Shown in pieces: positions 34,786 through 45,420 of a stretch of DNA of 64,000 nt. The notes below the pieces were generated by a model. The model had not been told where the DNA came from. It ran no database searches and saw only the letters and a list, made by a program, of their open reading frames with translations. The DNA is from Marasmius tenuissimus. Its lineage: Eukaryota; Basidiomycota; Agaricomycetes; Agaricales; Marasmiaceae. The number at the start of each line of letters is the position of its first letter. Position 1 is the stretch's first letter. The stretch covers positions 62,001 through 126,000 of the forward strand of contig JAQOTA010000056.1 of assembly GCA_029532415.1 (NCBI GenBank), in the 5' to 3' direction. The position numbers were made by a program, and so were the translations under genes.

Positions 34786-36359
34786 TCAAACAGTAGAAAA
34801 GGACCCGCTCGAAAGGTTGACTTCGTGGTGGTGAGAATGCACGTTAGGTTCTGACGCTACCCGCCGTATATGAAGAATCACACGGCTACTCAGGATCGAG
34901 TGTGTTATGCGTTCGAAACTGTGGGCATTTGATGATCAATGTCAGATGCTAATCGGTAATGTGGAAAATGCCTTCCGGTACGCACTCAGCAAGGAGGTGA
35001 ACCATGTCGCGCTGATCAAGTAAGGCCAAGAAGGTTAGCGGGAACTGCCATAAATCAAGACGACTTAGTTGGACTTACAGGAAGGATCAGAATCACAAAC
35101 ACATTGACCAACGACAGGACTGAATGTGAAATCTTAGTATCTCTCTCCAAGTTCAGCGAGGATTCTCACCGAAGATGAAGCCATAGTATAGAACACCTAT
35201 CGTCGGGACCAATGGTTTAGATGTCGAAATTGTCCTTACAGATAGCAACGTACCATCTTCATATACTGTTTTCATGAGTCTGGATGTCCCACCAGCCCGA
35301 ACTGGAGAAAGGATCAGTCATGGAGTTACTGAAGTAGGGTGGGCCGTTCACTGGTGACTGACAGGCTGCGACCCCAGGAATCAGCATCATAATTAGCATC
35401 GCTATCACTACCATTTAGCATCGACCGATGACAGTTCCCTACGCCGAGCTATGAGCTTACCAGTGTCGTATACTATCATCAACACCCAGCACAAGTAGAG
35501 AGCGCGGCTTCCGCCAGAGACAAAACACCCTCGAAAATGCGGGAACGGCAGTCTAGCGTCTTCCTGGGTGTTAAATGACAATCCTCCGGGTGCTAAAGCT
35601 CAAGGAGAGACTCACACTGAGTTGCATCCAAGAATTGGTGAAGGAGGACAAAACATGGTATCCATATCCCCAGATAAAAAATGGCGAGTCCAACTCCCAC
35701 TCGAGCACGTCCCTGCCAAACGGCCCAGATACGGAGTGTGAGTAGTACTGTGCCCGACGGGGTGAATCTTAATCCTAGGAGGTGTGGAAGACGTTTGGGT
35801 ACTGCATACCTTCAGAGAGAGCAATACCAATGGCGAGGCACCCTGAGAGTATGGTATGAGGCGTGAGCGTGAGCGTTCAATGCACAGTTTATGATGTTGA
35901 TGCACCTACATCCGCTGATATGGTATGTTATGTCGCAATATTGCGGGCTTGGATTGTCCACAAAGTGGTCTGGGTGAAAAAGACAGTGAGGATCACGCAA
36001 TGGGCAAGAGGCGACCAATAGACGTACGCTGGAGTCCCACGATCATGGTATCAAAGAAGGGGAGGTATCGCTGTAATAGATAGAGAACTGTGATGATGGA
36101 CCACTGATTGCCCCAAATATGTCGTATCTCCGAGTCGAAGTTGAGAGCAACATCATACACGAGTAACGTGGAGCTGACGACTATGAGACCATATTGGATT
36201 CAGTTTGCAGCATGCTTCACCAACGACCCGAGGGCGAAACTGACCGTCCATATACTGATTCCCGATTAGCAGATGACATTAACTTTGGTTGGGCCCCGTG
36301 CTCACCGTAACTATCTTCTGTTGCTCAAGCGCAGTAGTGATGACAGAGATGTCGGCCAT
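34786..36359 (-). CDS. DUF6533-family multi-pass membrane protein C
   Basis: Exons: 36359-36306, 36254-36245, 36180-36028, 35969-35910, 35842-35810, 35747-35618, 35552-35461, 35401-35363, 35301-35254, 35196-35170, 35119-35079, 35011-34986, 34918-34786; 281 residues. It begins MADISVITTALEQQ. Exon 3 holds LLVYDVALNFDSEIRHIW and LYLLQRYLPFF; further segments are LLTLRIWAVW, VGLAIFYLGIWIPCFVLL, MLIMMLIP, LSLVNVFVILIL and the terminal THSILSSRVILHIRR. All splice sites are canonical. Intron 7 carries a 7-nt insertion relative to A and D, which is harmless once that segment is treated as intron. HYD4 follows upstream, as HYD3 does for gene A. Confidence 0.85.
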
Positions 36360-37000
36360 TGGATACTAAATTGTTTAGGTGACACCAAGACAGGGCAAAA
36401 CTTCCTTTATGTGGCAGAAATAACAGCGCCACCTTCTCAGCTGTTTGATATGGCGGTACGCGGGAGATGAACGAAAGCTGGGCAAGATCGGAGCAAAGCT
36501 CTACATCAAATGAGCCCTCAGTCTGACTGAGGGTTTGATAAATTAGTGACCACGAGCTCGTAGCTCGTAACGGTGCACGCAAGGCTGGGGGGAAACGCAG
36601 ATCAGAGGTGACGTTCAAAGAAGAAAAGAATGGCACGGGTCGAATGAAAGAAGGGATCGTCGTGGTGACAAAGCGGTGATGACATGTTCCGAACTCGCAA
36701 TGAATCTCGCCGCCCGCGAGATTTTCATCCCGAGCATCGACCGCCCCTGATGGTAACTTGGCCACGGATGGCGATGGCTATCTAGCATCTCGGGTTGCCT
36801 CAACTCCGGATCTTTCGAGGGAACGATTCGGAGAGGCAATGCGGAGGTGGTAAGGCATGCAGAGCTTCCGCCGCCTCTGAGAGTTCACTTCACATCGTTA
36901 ATCGCGTTCAAAGATACAACAAAAAACGTGATTCATCCAATCACTACACTATGTTTACATCGCATAATCTCCCGTAGTCCATCAATTCTTCTTGGACAGC
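36360..37000. other. Spacer between DUF6533-C and HYD4
   Basis: Matches the spacers at 19,600-20,670 and 62,450-63,110 in part (GGTGG...CGCCTCTGAGAGTTC). No gene seen. It lacks the MITE present at 20010-20461. Confidence 0.5.
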
Positions 37001-37482
37001 TTAGAGGCTGATGGGAAGGCATCCGATAGAGATGAGACCACCTAGAAGAGTCAAACAGTCAGCCTTTAGAACTACAAAATAAACGCGAAATGTATCAAGA
37101 AAATTTACCGTGGCTATTATCCTCACAGCACACAGGGTTCGCAGAGCTACGGAGGAAGCGATCAGCACAGTCCTCTCCCACATGAGCATCGAAGATCATG
37201 GACTTACCATCCGCCATTGCCGCCGCCAATAATGGTGATCGGACTGCAGGTAAGACCAACTCCGACGTTGAGGTCCTGGAGGACGATACCGAGCAATCCA
37301 AGAATGAGAGCCGCAGCGGGATCTTTGGCAGTCGTAACGGTGTTGCAGCACTGGAGGGTACCAGTGTTGCATTTACCACCAGTGCTTCCTCCACCCCCAC
37401 CACCGCCGGTGCGGGAAACGAGAGGTGTGGCGACCGCAAGGGTGGTAAGAGTAGAGAGAGCAAAGAACTTGTTGAAAAGCAT
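37001..37482 (-). CDS. Class I hydrophobin HYD4
   Basis: Exons are 37482-37208, 37146-37109 and 37041-37001; 117 residues. Signal peptide 1-19, seven glycines at 26-32, and cysteines at 38, 45, 46, 79, 92, 98, 99 and 112 in the full hydrophobin pattern. Cysteine 5 is again split by intron 1. It differs from HYD1/HYD2 by about 15 residues, including loss of one glycine and AAALILG for SALLIGL. A TATA-like TATAAAAACC lies near 37552-37561. It is the most diverged intact hydrophobin here, so it was copied earlier than the HYD1/HYD2 tandem. Confidence 0.92.
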
Positions 37483-38040
37483 GTTGGTTTGAGGGTGCTT
37501 GAACAGACGACTGCAGGAGTATTCGAGTGAGGAATCAGGTGTTTTAATCGGGTTTTTATACGTTTTCGTGGAAGCTAGGGACCTGGTGCATTCCGGAGGT
37601 TCTGGGAACGAGCCTCGAGTCCTCGCGTCACAAGTGGAGCTCTTGTCAAGAAAGAGTATAGGCGGGTACCTAATTAAAAGTGTGTAGGATGTGAGCGCAT
37701 AGCTAGAATTAGTTGGTGGTTGACGGTTGAGCTGAGAGGACTGACGTGGACAGGCGGAATGCTCAGTTGAATGGCAGTCGTACAGTAATGACGCGGATCC
37801 CATTTCGGACTCTTAAGTGGGCGGATCTTGGTCAACGCCAGGCTGGAAAGCGTATTCATGGGTGACAAAATCGTACTTCCTAGTTGTGCCGGCTTTACGA
37901 GACCTCAAAATATAGCTCGAAAGGACCCAAAATAAGACGGGTTCAGTATAATTATAAAATCGCCCCAAGGAAACAGGTGCCTGTGACGATCCATTGTCGG
38001 GAGACCCTCCATGCATCACACAATCCATTGGAAATGACAC
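37483..38040. other. HYD4 upstream region
   Basis: Contains the HYD4 TATA element and diverged copies of the hydrophobin upstream sequence. No further gene. Confidence 0.45.
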
Positions 38041-39300
38041 GTACCTGAGGAATTGAACGTATGACGACTCGTGAAAGTCAAAGGCCTGTCTGATGTGGGG
38101 GTGTGTATAAGTGCCCCTTGGAGTGTCAGCACTAGGAAAGGAACATCGGGATTAGCAGACGTGCACCCTCCGCTCTACGAAAGGACGTGTTCTATGACAG
38201 AGAGACGTAAAATGATAAATTGATGGGGTCTTGATTATGCCGAGTGATGTCAAGTTGGAACCCACTAGAGAACGGAAGCCGTCGTTGGAAGCACGAGTGT
38301 AAGGCTAGCACCTAAGCCGAGGCAGCACACGAGTAGTATACTGGGATAGAAAACGAGTATAACTCCAATAAGATTCAAGGAGAGTCGGGAATGGCGGGGA
38401 GCTGAGGTGACGTTCCGTTCATAGTAGCATCTTTTAGCACGAAGATCGCTATCACCTTCATAACGCTGTGCCTGCAGTTGAAGGCACTGGTTTTTACCAG
38501 ACTTGAGACGTGGAACGTCGATGAATCCAGTGGTATCAGAAGTGTAACGAGGCCTGATAACTGGTTACAACTATCAATATCGCCACATCCATGATCCAAC
38601 CCCATTACCGAGTCGTGGGCATTGAATTTCCCGTTACATGGGCGAGAGGTTCAGTATCGAGTCCGGCGGTGCCCCATTCAAGAATATCGGTACGATTCAC
38701 AATAGTTCTCGATTCGGTTCGTCTCCGAGATGGTCTGAATAGGAGATTGCGAGAGGCGTTGTCGAGGTAGAGAAGAGAATGCTCTGATGACAGATTGAGA
38801 GAACAGCTAAGTAACGAGGTTTGGGATTGATTATTGCATGACGGTGCGGGGCGCGGGAGGAAGAACTCGTGTGTGAACCACTATTCATATCGAGCACAAC
38901 GGATTGTGAGTTGCTCGGAGTGTGGGGAGGAAGGGTTAGAGATGTGACGTTTTGAATTTTTGACGAACAAGAAAGATGACCCTTGCGAGACGACGACGAC
39001 GAAGTTCATACGGCGGAATATCTCCTATCAGCCAGTAGCCCATCGACTCGGGAAGAAACATGTAGGGGGTCATAGCCAGCTCCAGAGCCGTGAAGACAAC
39101 AAAAAGATCCTCGGGAGCTTTCCAAGACGTCGCTGTCGACAGATGAAGAAAAAAAGGAGAACGAACCGACGGACGCTCAACAGAACGAAAATCCAATTCG
39201 TTAGATGATCAAAAAGAAACAAAAAAAGAACCACACAGCAGCTTCGTCGACCATTCCTCGAGATGGTCCCGTATGCGTGAGTCCTAGGTTATTGGGTCGA
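38041..39300 (-). other. Block X4
   Basis: Diverged copy of block X with larger deletions. A minus-strand frame at 38936-39196 reads ELAMTPYMFLPESMG and LARVIFLVRQK; the latter recalls LARLVPIPVRQK of the 33-kb block. No supported gene model. Confidence 0.3.
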
Positions 39301-39892
39301 TGAAGTAACTCGGCAGTGGCCAAGGTGGATAGATAAGAAGACTGAGAAGGAATGAGAATGAGAGGTTCTGAGACTGGGGTAGTACCAGTAGCTTTTCGAG
39401 CCGTCCGTCATTGTCTTGACGATGGACCGAGAGTATTGAACATGGTGGTCGGGAAATAGGGACTTGTGACAATGCGTGACGCTGGGCCCTTCGCCTTACG
39501 ACTCCGACGTTCAAATTACCACCGAACTACACACCGACACCATTCTCGAAGGAGAGCACATATTACGCAGCGCATGAGAGCAACGAAGAGAAAGATAAAA
39601 CACAATCTATAAATTCACCAGCGTCTATGTATGTACACGGCGTCAACGACGAAGAGGGCATATGACAAAAAGGACACCGCTACACCCTCGCAAGCTCATC
39701 GAGCTCGACAGTAAGATCTGCGTACGTCGACCTGAACCCCTGCAAGCACTCGATACCCAAAACTAGGTACCTACACAATTCGGTGAGAAATCCGACTGGC
39801 AAGACCCAGCGACCGTAACTGACATCCACAATCCAAATTTGATATTGTAGCCTACCAGGCCATATTCCAGCTCGAAGCATATCGACCGAACA

Positions 39893-40318
39893 ATGCCAGC
39901 GTTGACTCCCGGAATGTCCGTTTTGGGGATGGTTGGGGAAGCTTCGACATCTAGTGACTCCGACAGTGGTTTCTTGGTCAAATCGGCTGTCATTGGAATG
40001 CTGGTCATCGTTGTTTCAGTAGCGGCCAAGGGATGGTTCTTCCCGTACACCGTCGAGGATTTGGAGGGCTTGGTCAAGAGCGTCGACAATTTGATTAGAC
40101 ACAATATGAGACCTGAGCGGAATCTGTTGGGAGGTTCTGCGAAAAGATTTAAGTGTAAGTTTCAGAGGTAAGTGTGGGGTTGTGCGTACCTTGTATCCAG
40201 AATGACTGATTTCTACCTCTCGAACCTCTGCAAAACTTCTTTGTACGCTGGAAAACAATCATTTGGATGTCCCGTATGGTCGACTTGGGCCCCACGTAGG
40301 TGTAACGAGGAGGTACGG
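39893..40318 (+). pseudogene. K4: truncated KKWFFPY-family gene
   Basis: Exon 1 (39893-40167, 275 nt) is complete: MPALTPGMSVLG, membrane segment AVIGMLVIVVSVAAK, then GWFFPYTVEDLEG, where the usual KKW is KGW. The intron and the first bases of exon 2 (CNEEVRL) follow to about 40,318. There the sequence leaves the K family and enters F-box-family sequence, with a TGA eight codons into exon 2. The gene is broken by a rearrangement. Confidence 0.8.
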
Positions 40319-41570
40319 CTTTGAATGCGGGAGTTATTTCGCGTTTCCGGGCAACCCTTTCACGGCAGCCTTCAGTCGTGCCATAGACGTATTATGTGCA
40401 CACTCATGTCAATGGTTCGACGTCGACTTCGATTCTCTAGTGAGCCACATTTTCCCTGTTAGCCACATTCTCCCTGTTATCGACGTTCTCCCTGCGCTTC
40501 GAAATATCAGAGGCGAACTTCCACATCTTCGTAGGATCGCTGGTTACGGCGCTACCATCTCATTATTAGGACACATATTTGATTGTTCATGCCCAGCTCT
40601 TCGGGGCATTGACATTAAGTATCTAGAAGGTCAAGAGGAGCGACTGTTGGATATCATTCCATGGGGGCAGATCGAAGACCTGGTGTTCGCAAACCCGGAA
40701 CAATCCCCTTTGGACCTTGTGTCACTCTGCCCCAAGCTCAAGTCCTTGGACCTCAGTCAAAGGCTCCAGGATCGGCAACACATACCTTACCATGACCACC
40801 ATTTAACCTCTAATTTGGAGTCCCTGACTCTTACATTGGCAGATGAACCCTCGGATGCTCGGTCCATTTGGGAACCACTCCTCGGTCACATTACTCTCCC
40901 TCGACTCTCTTCGCTCACTCTTTACCACATACATCAAACAATCAACAATGCTTCCCCTCTTTTGCAGTGCATCACGCGCTCGAAATGCGCAATCACCTCA
41001 CTGGTCCTCACATGCGACATGCTCTCATTGAAAGACAGCCGCCACCTTCTTTCTCTGACTCCGTGGTTGACGACCCTCGCTCTTCACGAAAAGCCGGGGG
41101 ATGAAACCCCATTGGACCGCATGAGAGATTTCCTTGGCCTTTTATACGTCAAACGGTCGACGGTCGGCCCCGATTCTGCGACACCAACCACTGTGGAAGG
41201 GGAAACAGTACACGTTTTAACCCGACTCCAACATGTCTCCCTCGGCCTATCTAATTCGTCGTACGCATTCATGTTTGATTCTGATTCCGAAGATGAGGGT
41301 GAAGGTGAAAATGAAGATGACTCTTTTCGTTCCTTCTTCGACTCGACTCGAGATGCTGATGATTCTATGACTGTGTATAAAGTAGTCGCTTCGCGGTGGT
41401 TACCTGACCGGAGGGAGGCCGTGCGAGTCGGTGTTGTTTGCCTACGGTCTGTGACCATTCGATTGACTTTGGAATCCGGACCCGGGGGGCTGACTTCTTG
41501 CGATCTTCCGGACTTGGAGAGACTGAGGGAGCTGGGTGAGGAGGGGTTGGAGGTTTTCATTGTTTTATGA
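40263..41570 (+). pseudogene. 5'-truncated F-box paralogue fused to K4
   Basis: An open frame of 435 codons. Its first roughly 20 codons come from K4 intron and exon 2 sequence. From about 40,320 it matches the middle and C-terminal parts of the F-box proteins (LCAHSCQWFDVDFDSL, then IRGELPHLRRIAGYG, LESLTLTLADEPSDA, LPRLSSLTLYHIHQ). The coiled coil and the F-box itself are missing. The C-terminal half has an acidic insert (SDSEDEGEGENEDD). A protein could be made, but without the F-box it would not join an SCF complex. Confidence 0.75.
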
Positions 41571-42103
41571 TCATGATCTCGATTGTTAGAATACACGGAT
41601 TGTTGAGATATTGGTGTGTTCACGACTTAATCTAACACGTTTATTCTGCAAAGTTTCCATTGCTGTTTACTGAACGATAGTAGGATTTGAGAGATCTAGC
41701 GCGTTCTCATTTCATTGGAAATCTCTCGAGCCATGTCACCCGATATAGACGTCAAAAGGCGCCGAATGTTTTCACGGTGTAGTCCGGAAATTCTGGGAAT
41801 GAATGTCAAGTCCCCGTGACGGAAGTAGAGCTCTTGTCAGAGAGCTGAGAACGGGGACATGCTGAAGTGATGTTCGGTCTATACTCCCTGGGACAAAGGT
41901 CGGCGCTATTACCAGTGACACAATCCATGCCCAGCACACGGGGACAAGCTGGCTAGGAGATTTGTCGATTGGCGCCGGTCATAAACCTAGGGCACGGAGT
42001 ATGCTACGTCCTGACCTGTTATCGATTTCTGCGGACTTGAAAACTTGAAGCTTGATCAGTCATTAGCACGACCTACAGCAATGAAATAGTATATACCGTT
42101 CCC
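41571..42103. other. F-box 3' flank; holds an empty transposon site
   Basis: No gene. 41,630-41,850 matches the flanks of the MITE at 33740-34134 and preserves its uninterrupted 9-bp target. Confidence 0.6.
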
Positions 42104-43213
42104 CGACATATCATCAGTGAAACGGGAAATCCATGAGAGGCATGGGCGGCATGGATGTATGGAGAATTTCCGCGCTCCATGCGCCCCATGCCAAATTTCT
42201 AGAAAACCGTCCATACCTCCTCGTAGGTATGGGAGGTATAGAGGGATTGATCACACGCTCAAAAGCTCATTACTATATTGCCACATAGGTATTTGATACG
42301 TAGTAAGTAAATTGAAGCACGAAGGGACTTCGCACTTGGGAAGGCAAAACCAGCCAAGCCTGAGTTACTTAAACAGTCGCGTGGGAGAACTGTGCAGTTC
42401 TTCGGGAAGTTCCGACTGGGTGGCTTGTCACCACCACCATTACTAATACCAGTGTGATTTTTCTTCTTGTCTTCATCCGTACGGCATAGTATTGTCCTTC
42501 GGGGCACCCATACCAGGTTATCTCAATGAAGGTACATGCATGCCTCGTTTTTCATCCCAATCTAATCAAGTACTAGACTTCCAAATTTCGATGACTGGCC
42601 TGGGTCAAGAAATTCAACGATTGAATGACATCAAGCCAGGACAAAGTGATACAGTGTGGGTCATGTTTTCTTCTTTTCTCTTTCGTCAAATCTTAAATAT
42701 TTTGTCTAGCTACGGCGTGTTCATGTCAGTGCACCGGCAGTGTGAAAAAAGTTGATGGTCGTGGAAATTGTTTCGATTTGAGGAGCACGGGAAAACACGA
42801 TGGTGAGTCGCAAACATATGTTTCGCTGGTCAAACGGAGGCTAATTTGTGTGTGGTTATCAGTAACGCAAATTTCGGGATGGACTGGTATGTCGGGTAGT
42901 AGTAGTGGAAAGGGACTGATTTGGCGGTTTCGAGTACAAATACAGGTGGGTAGTACTATGTAGATCTATGTACATGATAGTATTTGGTTCATCCTGCGTA
43001 ATAAAACAACCATTTCTGCTCCATTTATCAATGTGTACTGCAAACAAGAGGTATAGGAGGTATGTACCACTAGACGGTATGGAGGCATGGAACCGCATAG
43101 GGACAGTCCAACTGCTCCATGCATGCCCCCCCCTGCTCCATACCGGTATGATGGAGGTATGGGAAGGTATGGATCCATACCTCCATAGATTTCCCGTTTC
43201 ACTGATGATTGTC
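42104..43213. mobile_element. 1.1-kb TIR element with GGTATGG subterminal repeats
   Basis: The inverted ends read GACA(T)ATCATCAGTGAAACG and GGGAAATC on both sides. Next to them are many copies of ATGGAGGTATGG-like motifs in both orientations (42,140-42,245 and 43,040-43,190). No clean target duplication is seen. Plus-strand frames at 42,492-42,963 contain a cysteine-rich stretch (ACSCQCTGSVKKVDGRGNCF) between GT..AG-like sites, which may be an internal or captured gene or chance. No transposase is recognisable. Confidence 0.65.
42710..42802 (+). other. Possible Cys-rich exon inside the TIR element
   Basis: Bounded by TTGTCTAG before and GTGAGT after. The open phase encodes four cysteines in 30 residues (CSCQCTG, RGNC). 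Neighbouring exons could not be joined in phase with confidence. Confidence 0.2.
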
Positions 43214-43768
43214 CTCTTGGCTTGGGTCTCGACTTCGTAACTTGCCACCTTTTGGCCTTGGTCTGAGTCGCAACAAGCATCTTTCTGACGAGCCCTTCTA
43301 TTCGCCACGTCCTCATCATCAAAGTTCAACACTTTCACAATGCACCCTCGGTGACTACTGACACTATGGATCACGATCGACAAACCATGTATTGATTGAC
43401 TCGCCGCGGCTGGGCCGGGGGAATCCCAAAATAAGTAGAACTGTTCTTCGCCTGTTGACGGAGAGTCCCAACTGGTGTACTACTTCCCGAGACTCCTTCA
43501 AGCTTCGAGGCTGCTCCTCAAATTGTTTATAGAAAACCACATTTCATTGGCTCAGTGATCCTAGTTCCCGAGTAATCTTACATACAAAAGTGCCAACAGA
43601 ATTCAACCAATACCCCTTTCAAGTCCCTATTTTTTTGCATTTTCAATTTATCGAAAGGAATCAGAAACAATTGATAATGTTGTTGTGCTAGCCGTGTTGT
43701 ACCGATCCCCTGTGGTGATAGTGATGAGTTTTTTCGAATCGAAGGCTTGAAAAGGAAGCTAACCGGCT
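43214..43768. other. No gene seen
   Basis: Between the TIR element and the 3' end of the secreted-protein gene. No repeat or coding signal recognised. Confidence 0.5.
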
Positions 43769-44346
43769 TTAAGTGAACGGGACATTGATGGACCTAGTGC
43801 CAGGAGTATAACAAAATCCTCCATCCAACCTTGTCCCGCAAGATGAGTACTGGTTGCAACTTCCGCCACATCCAGCCCGATCACAGAATCCGACATTGGT
43901 GGTGGCCCTCAGGCAGTTGGTGTTTGGGGCATCAAGACACTTGGCATTGCCATTGTAGACGGTGCATGCGCCACCGCAGACATTCTGGGTCCTTTGGCTA
44001 CAGTAAACGACCATGGTGTTCAAGGGGGCCCGTTTGGTGAGGTCGATGGGGTCCCCGATAAAAGTCAGGTCGGCATCAGTGGTGGCAATCCAGTCGTAGA
44101 TCTCGTTGGCAGTTGCCTAGAATGGAAAGCATGGTCAGCACCATGAACGTCCAGCAAAAGATTTTTTGAGCTGGACACTGACGAGATAGCTGTTGTCCCT
44201 TTCAGCAACCTTGGAAGAGTGGGAATTAGACTTTGGACGGTGAGCACAAGAAGTCGAACACTTACAGCGGCAGCATTACCGCTGTCCATGACCCAGAGAG
44301 CGAGCATGATGGCAGAGCTAAGCACAGAGAGCTTGTTGAGCTGCAT
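43769..44346 (-). CDS. Small secreted cysteine-rich protein with propeptide
   Basis: Exons are 44346-44266, 44209-44183 and 44116-43769, with introns of 56 and 66 nt; 151 residues. Residues 1-27 form a signal peptide (LSVLSSAIMLALWVM, cleavage after GNAAA). A propeptide-like part ends with Lys-Arg at 64-65, a Kex2-type site. The mature part of about 86 residues has ten cysteines (VYCSQRTQNVCGGACTVY, then NTNCLRATTNVGFCDR, GCGGSCNQYSSCG, GGFCYTPGT). Similar proteins are common in mushroom secretomes; no function is established to my knowledge. All splice sites are canonical and phases agree. Confidence 0.85.
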
Positions 44347-45420
44347 TATGAGTATGCTTGATATCCTTGCGAGGACTGGGTCCCAACACTCGATACATGG
44401 CTGCTTTTATACTCGAAAGGCCCTCTCATCAGTGCAGGTTACGACTATAGAATCTCCCCGTTCATGCCGATTTCTGTTTTTTGTTCATCTTCTCGTATTC
44501 ACACGAATGACAGCGGAGAGACATAACGGCCCACAGTAACATGACAATGATATTATTATTTGGACCATTCAGTAACAGGCCACAGCTCCGCGCCCCGGTC
44601 AATGTGGCATAGATTGTGGTTGCCCAGAAATATTCATCACACTTGTCTACAATGCAAGAAAGTAATAAGACATTTGCAATCTGAAGTTTTGGAGTATGGC
44701 GAGGTGTGAGCCCTCGGCCCCAAAACCAATCCACAGCATGACTAACCTGATCTTGTAACTTGGCAACATGTAAATGGAACATGAGAGATGTTTAGACCTC
44801 CAGCTGGAGATCCCTGACATACTCTCATAGCTCAGTCCCTAGAGCTCACAAGCTTTGATAGTTCATAGTTGACATGGAAGAGTCCTTCCCGCCACATCCG
44901 CCGCCCGGCAAACGGCAAAAGCAACCTCCAACGTTTGACCCAGATCTCGGTCATGTGTTTGGAGAAGAGTTAAACTCCGCCTCGCGATGTTCTGGAGCAT
45001 CATCAATGAAGCCCATCTTACCACATCGGTAAAGCAAAAAATCCACCGACGGACCCCTTCCTTTCGTAAACCTTCCCACAAACTCGGCGGTAAGTCGGTC
45101 GATGTTGAGAAAAGCAATCGGGTGTTATGATGGGACTCTCAAAGCACATGTCGTCCCGGAGCAAGACGAGGGCCTTAGGTCGAAATGATAAACGACACGG
45201 CTTTACTGGTATCTGGCGACGACCCCCGGGGACCATCGTATAACCCGCAGAAGTGTCCGGGACATCTTGTACTATAGTAATATCTACCCACGGATAGTTG
45301 GAGCATGACAACGACGTGGATACCGCAACACCAAATTCTAGCTTAATGATTCATGAAACCATTGTGACCTCCAACGGCCTGACTACACGTCGCAACTCAG
45401 TGGTACCCAATCAATGAGAC
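44347..45420. other. No gene seen
   Basis: Promoter of the secreted-protein gene at the left, then about 900 bases without a supported frame or repeat. Confidence 0.45.

Noticed and set aside
42859..43383. 174-codon minus-strand frame
   Set aside because: Spans the GGTATGG repeat cluster and the right TIR of the 1.1-kb element; repeat composition explains it.
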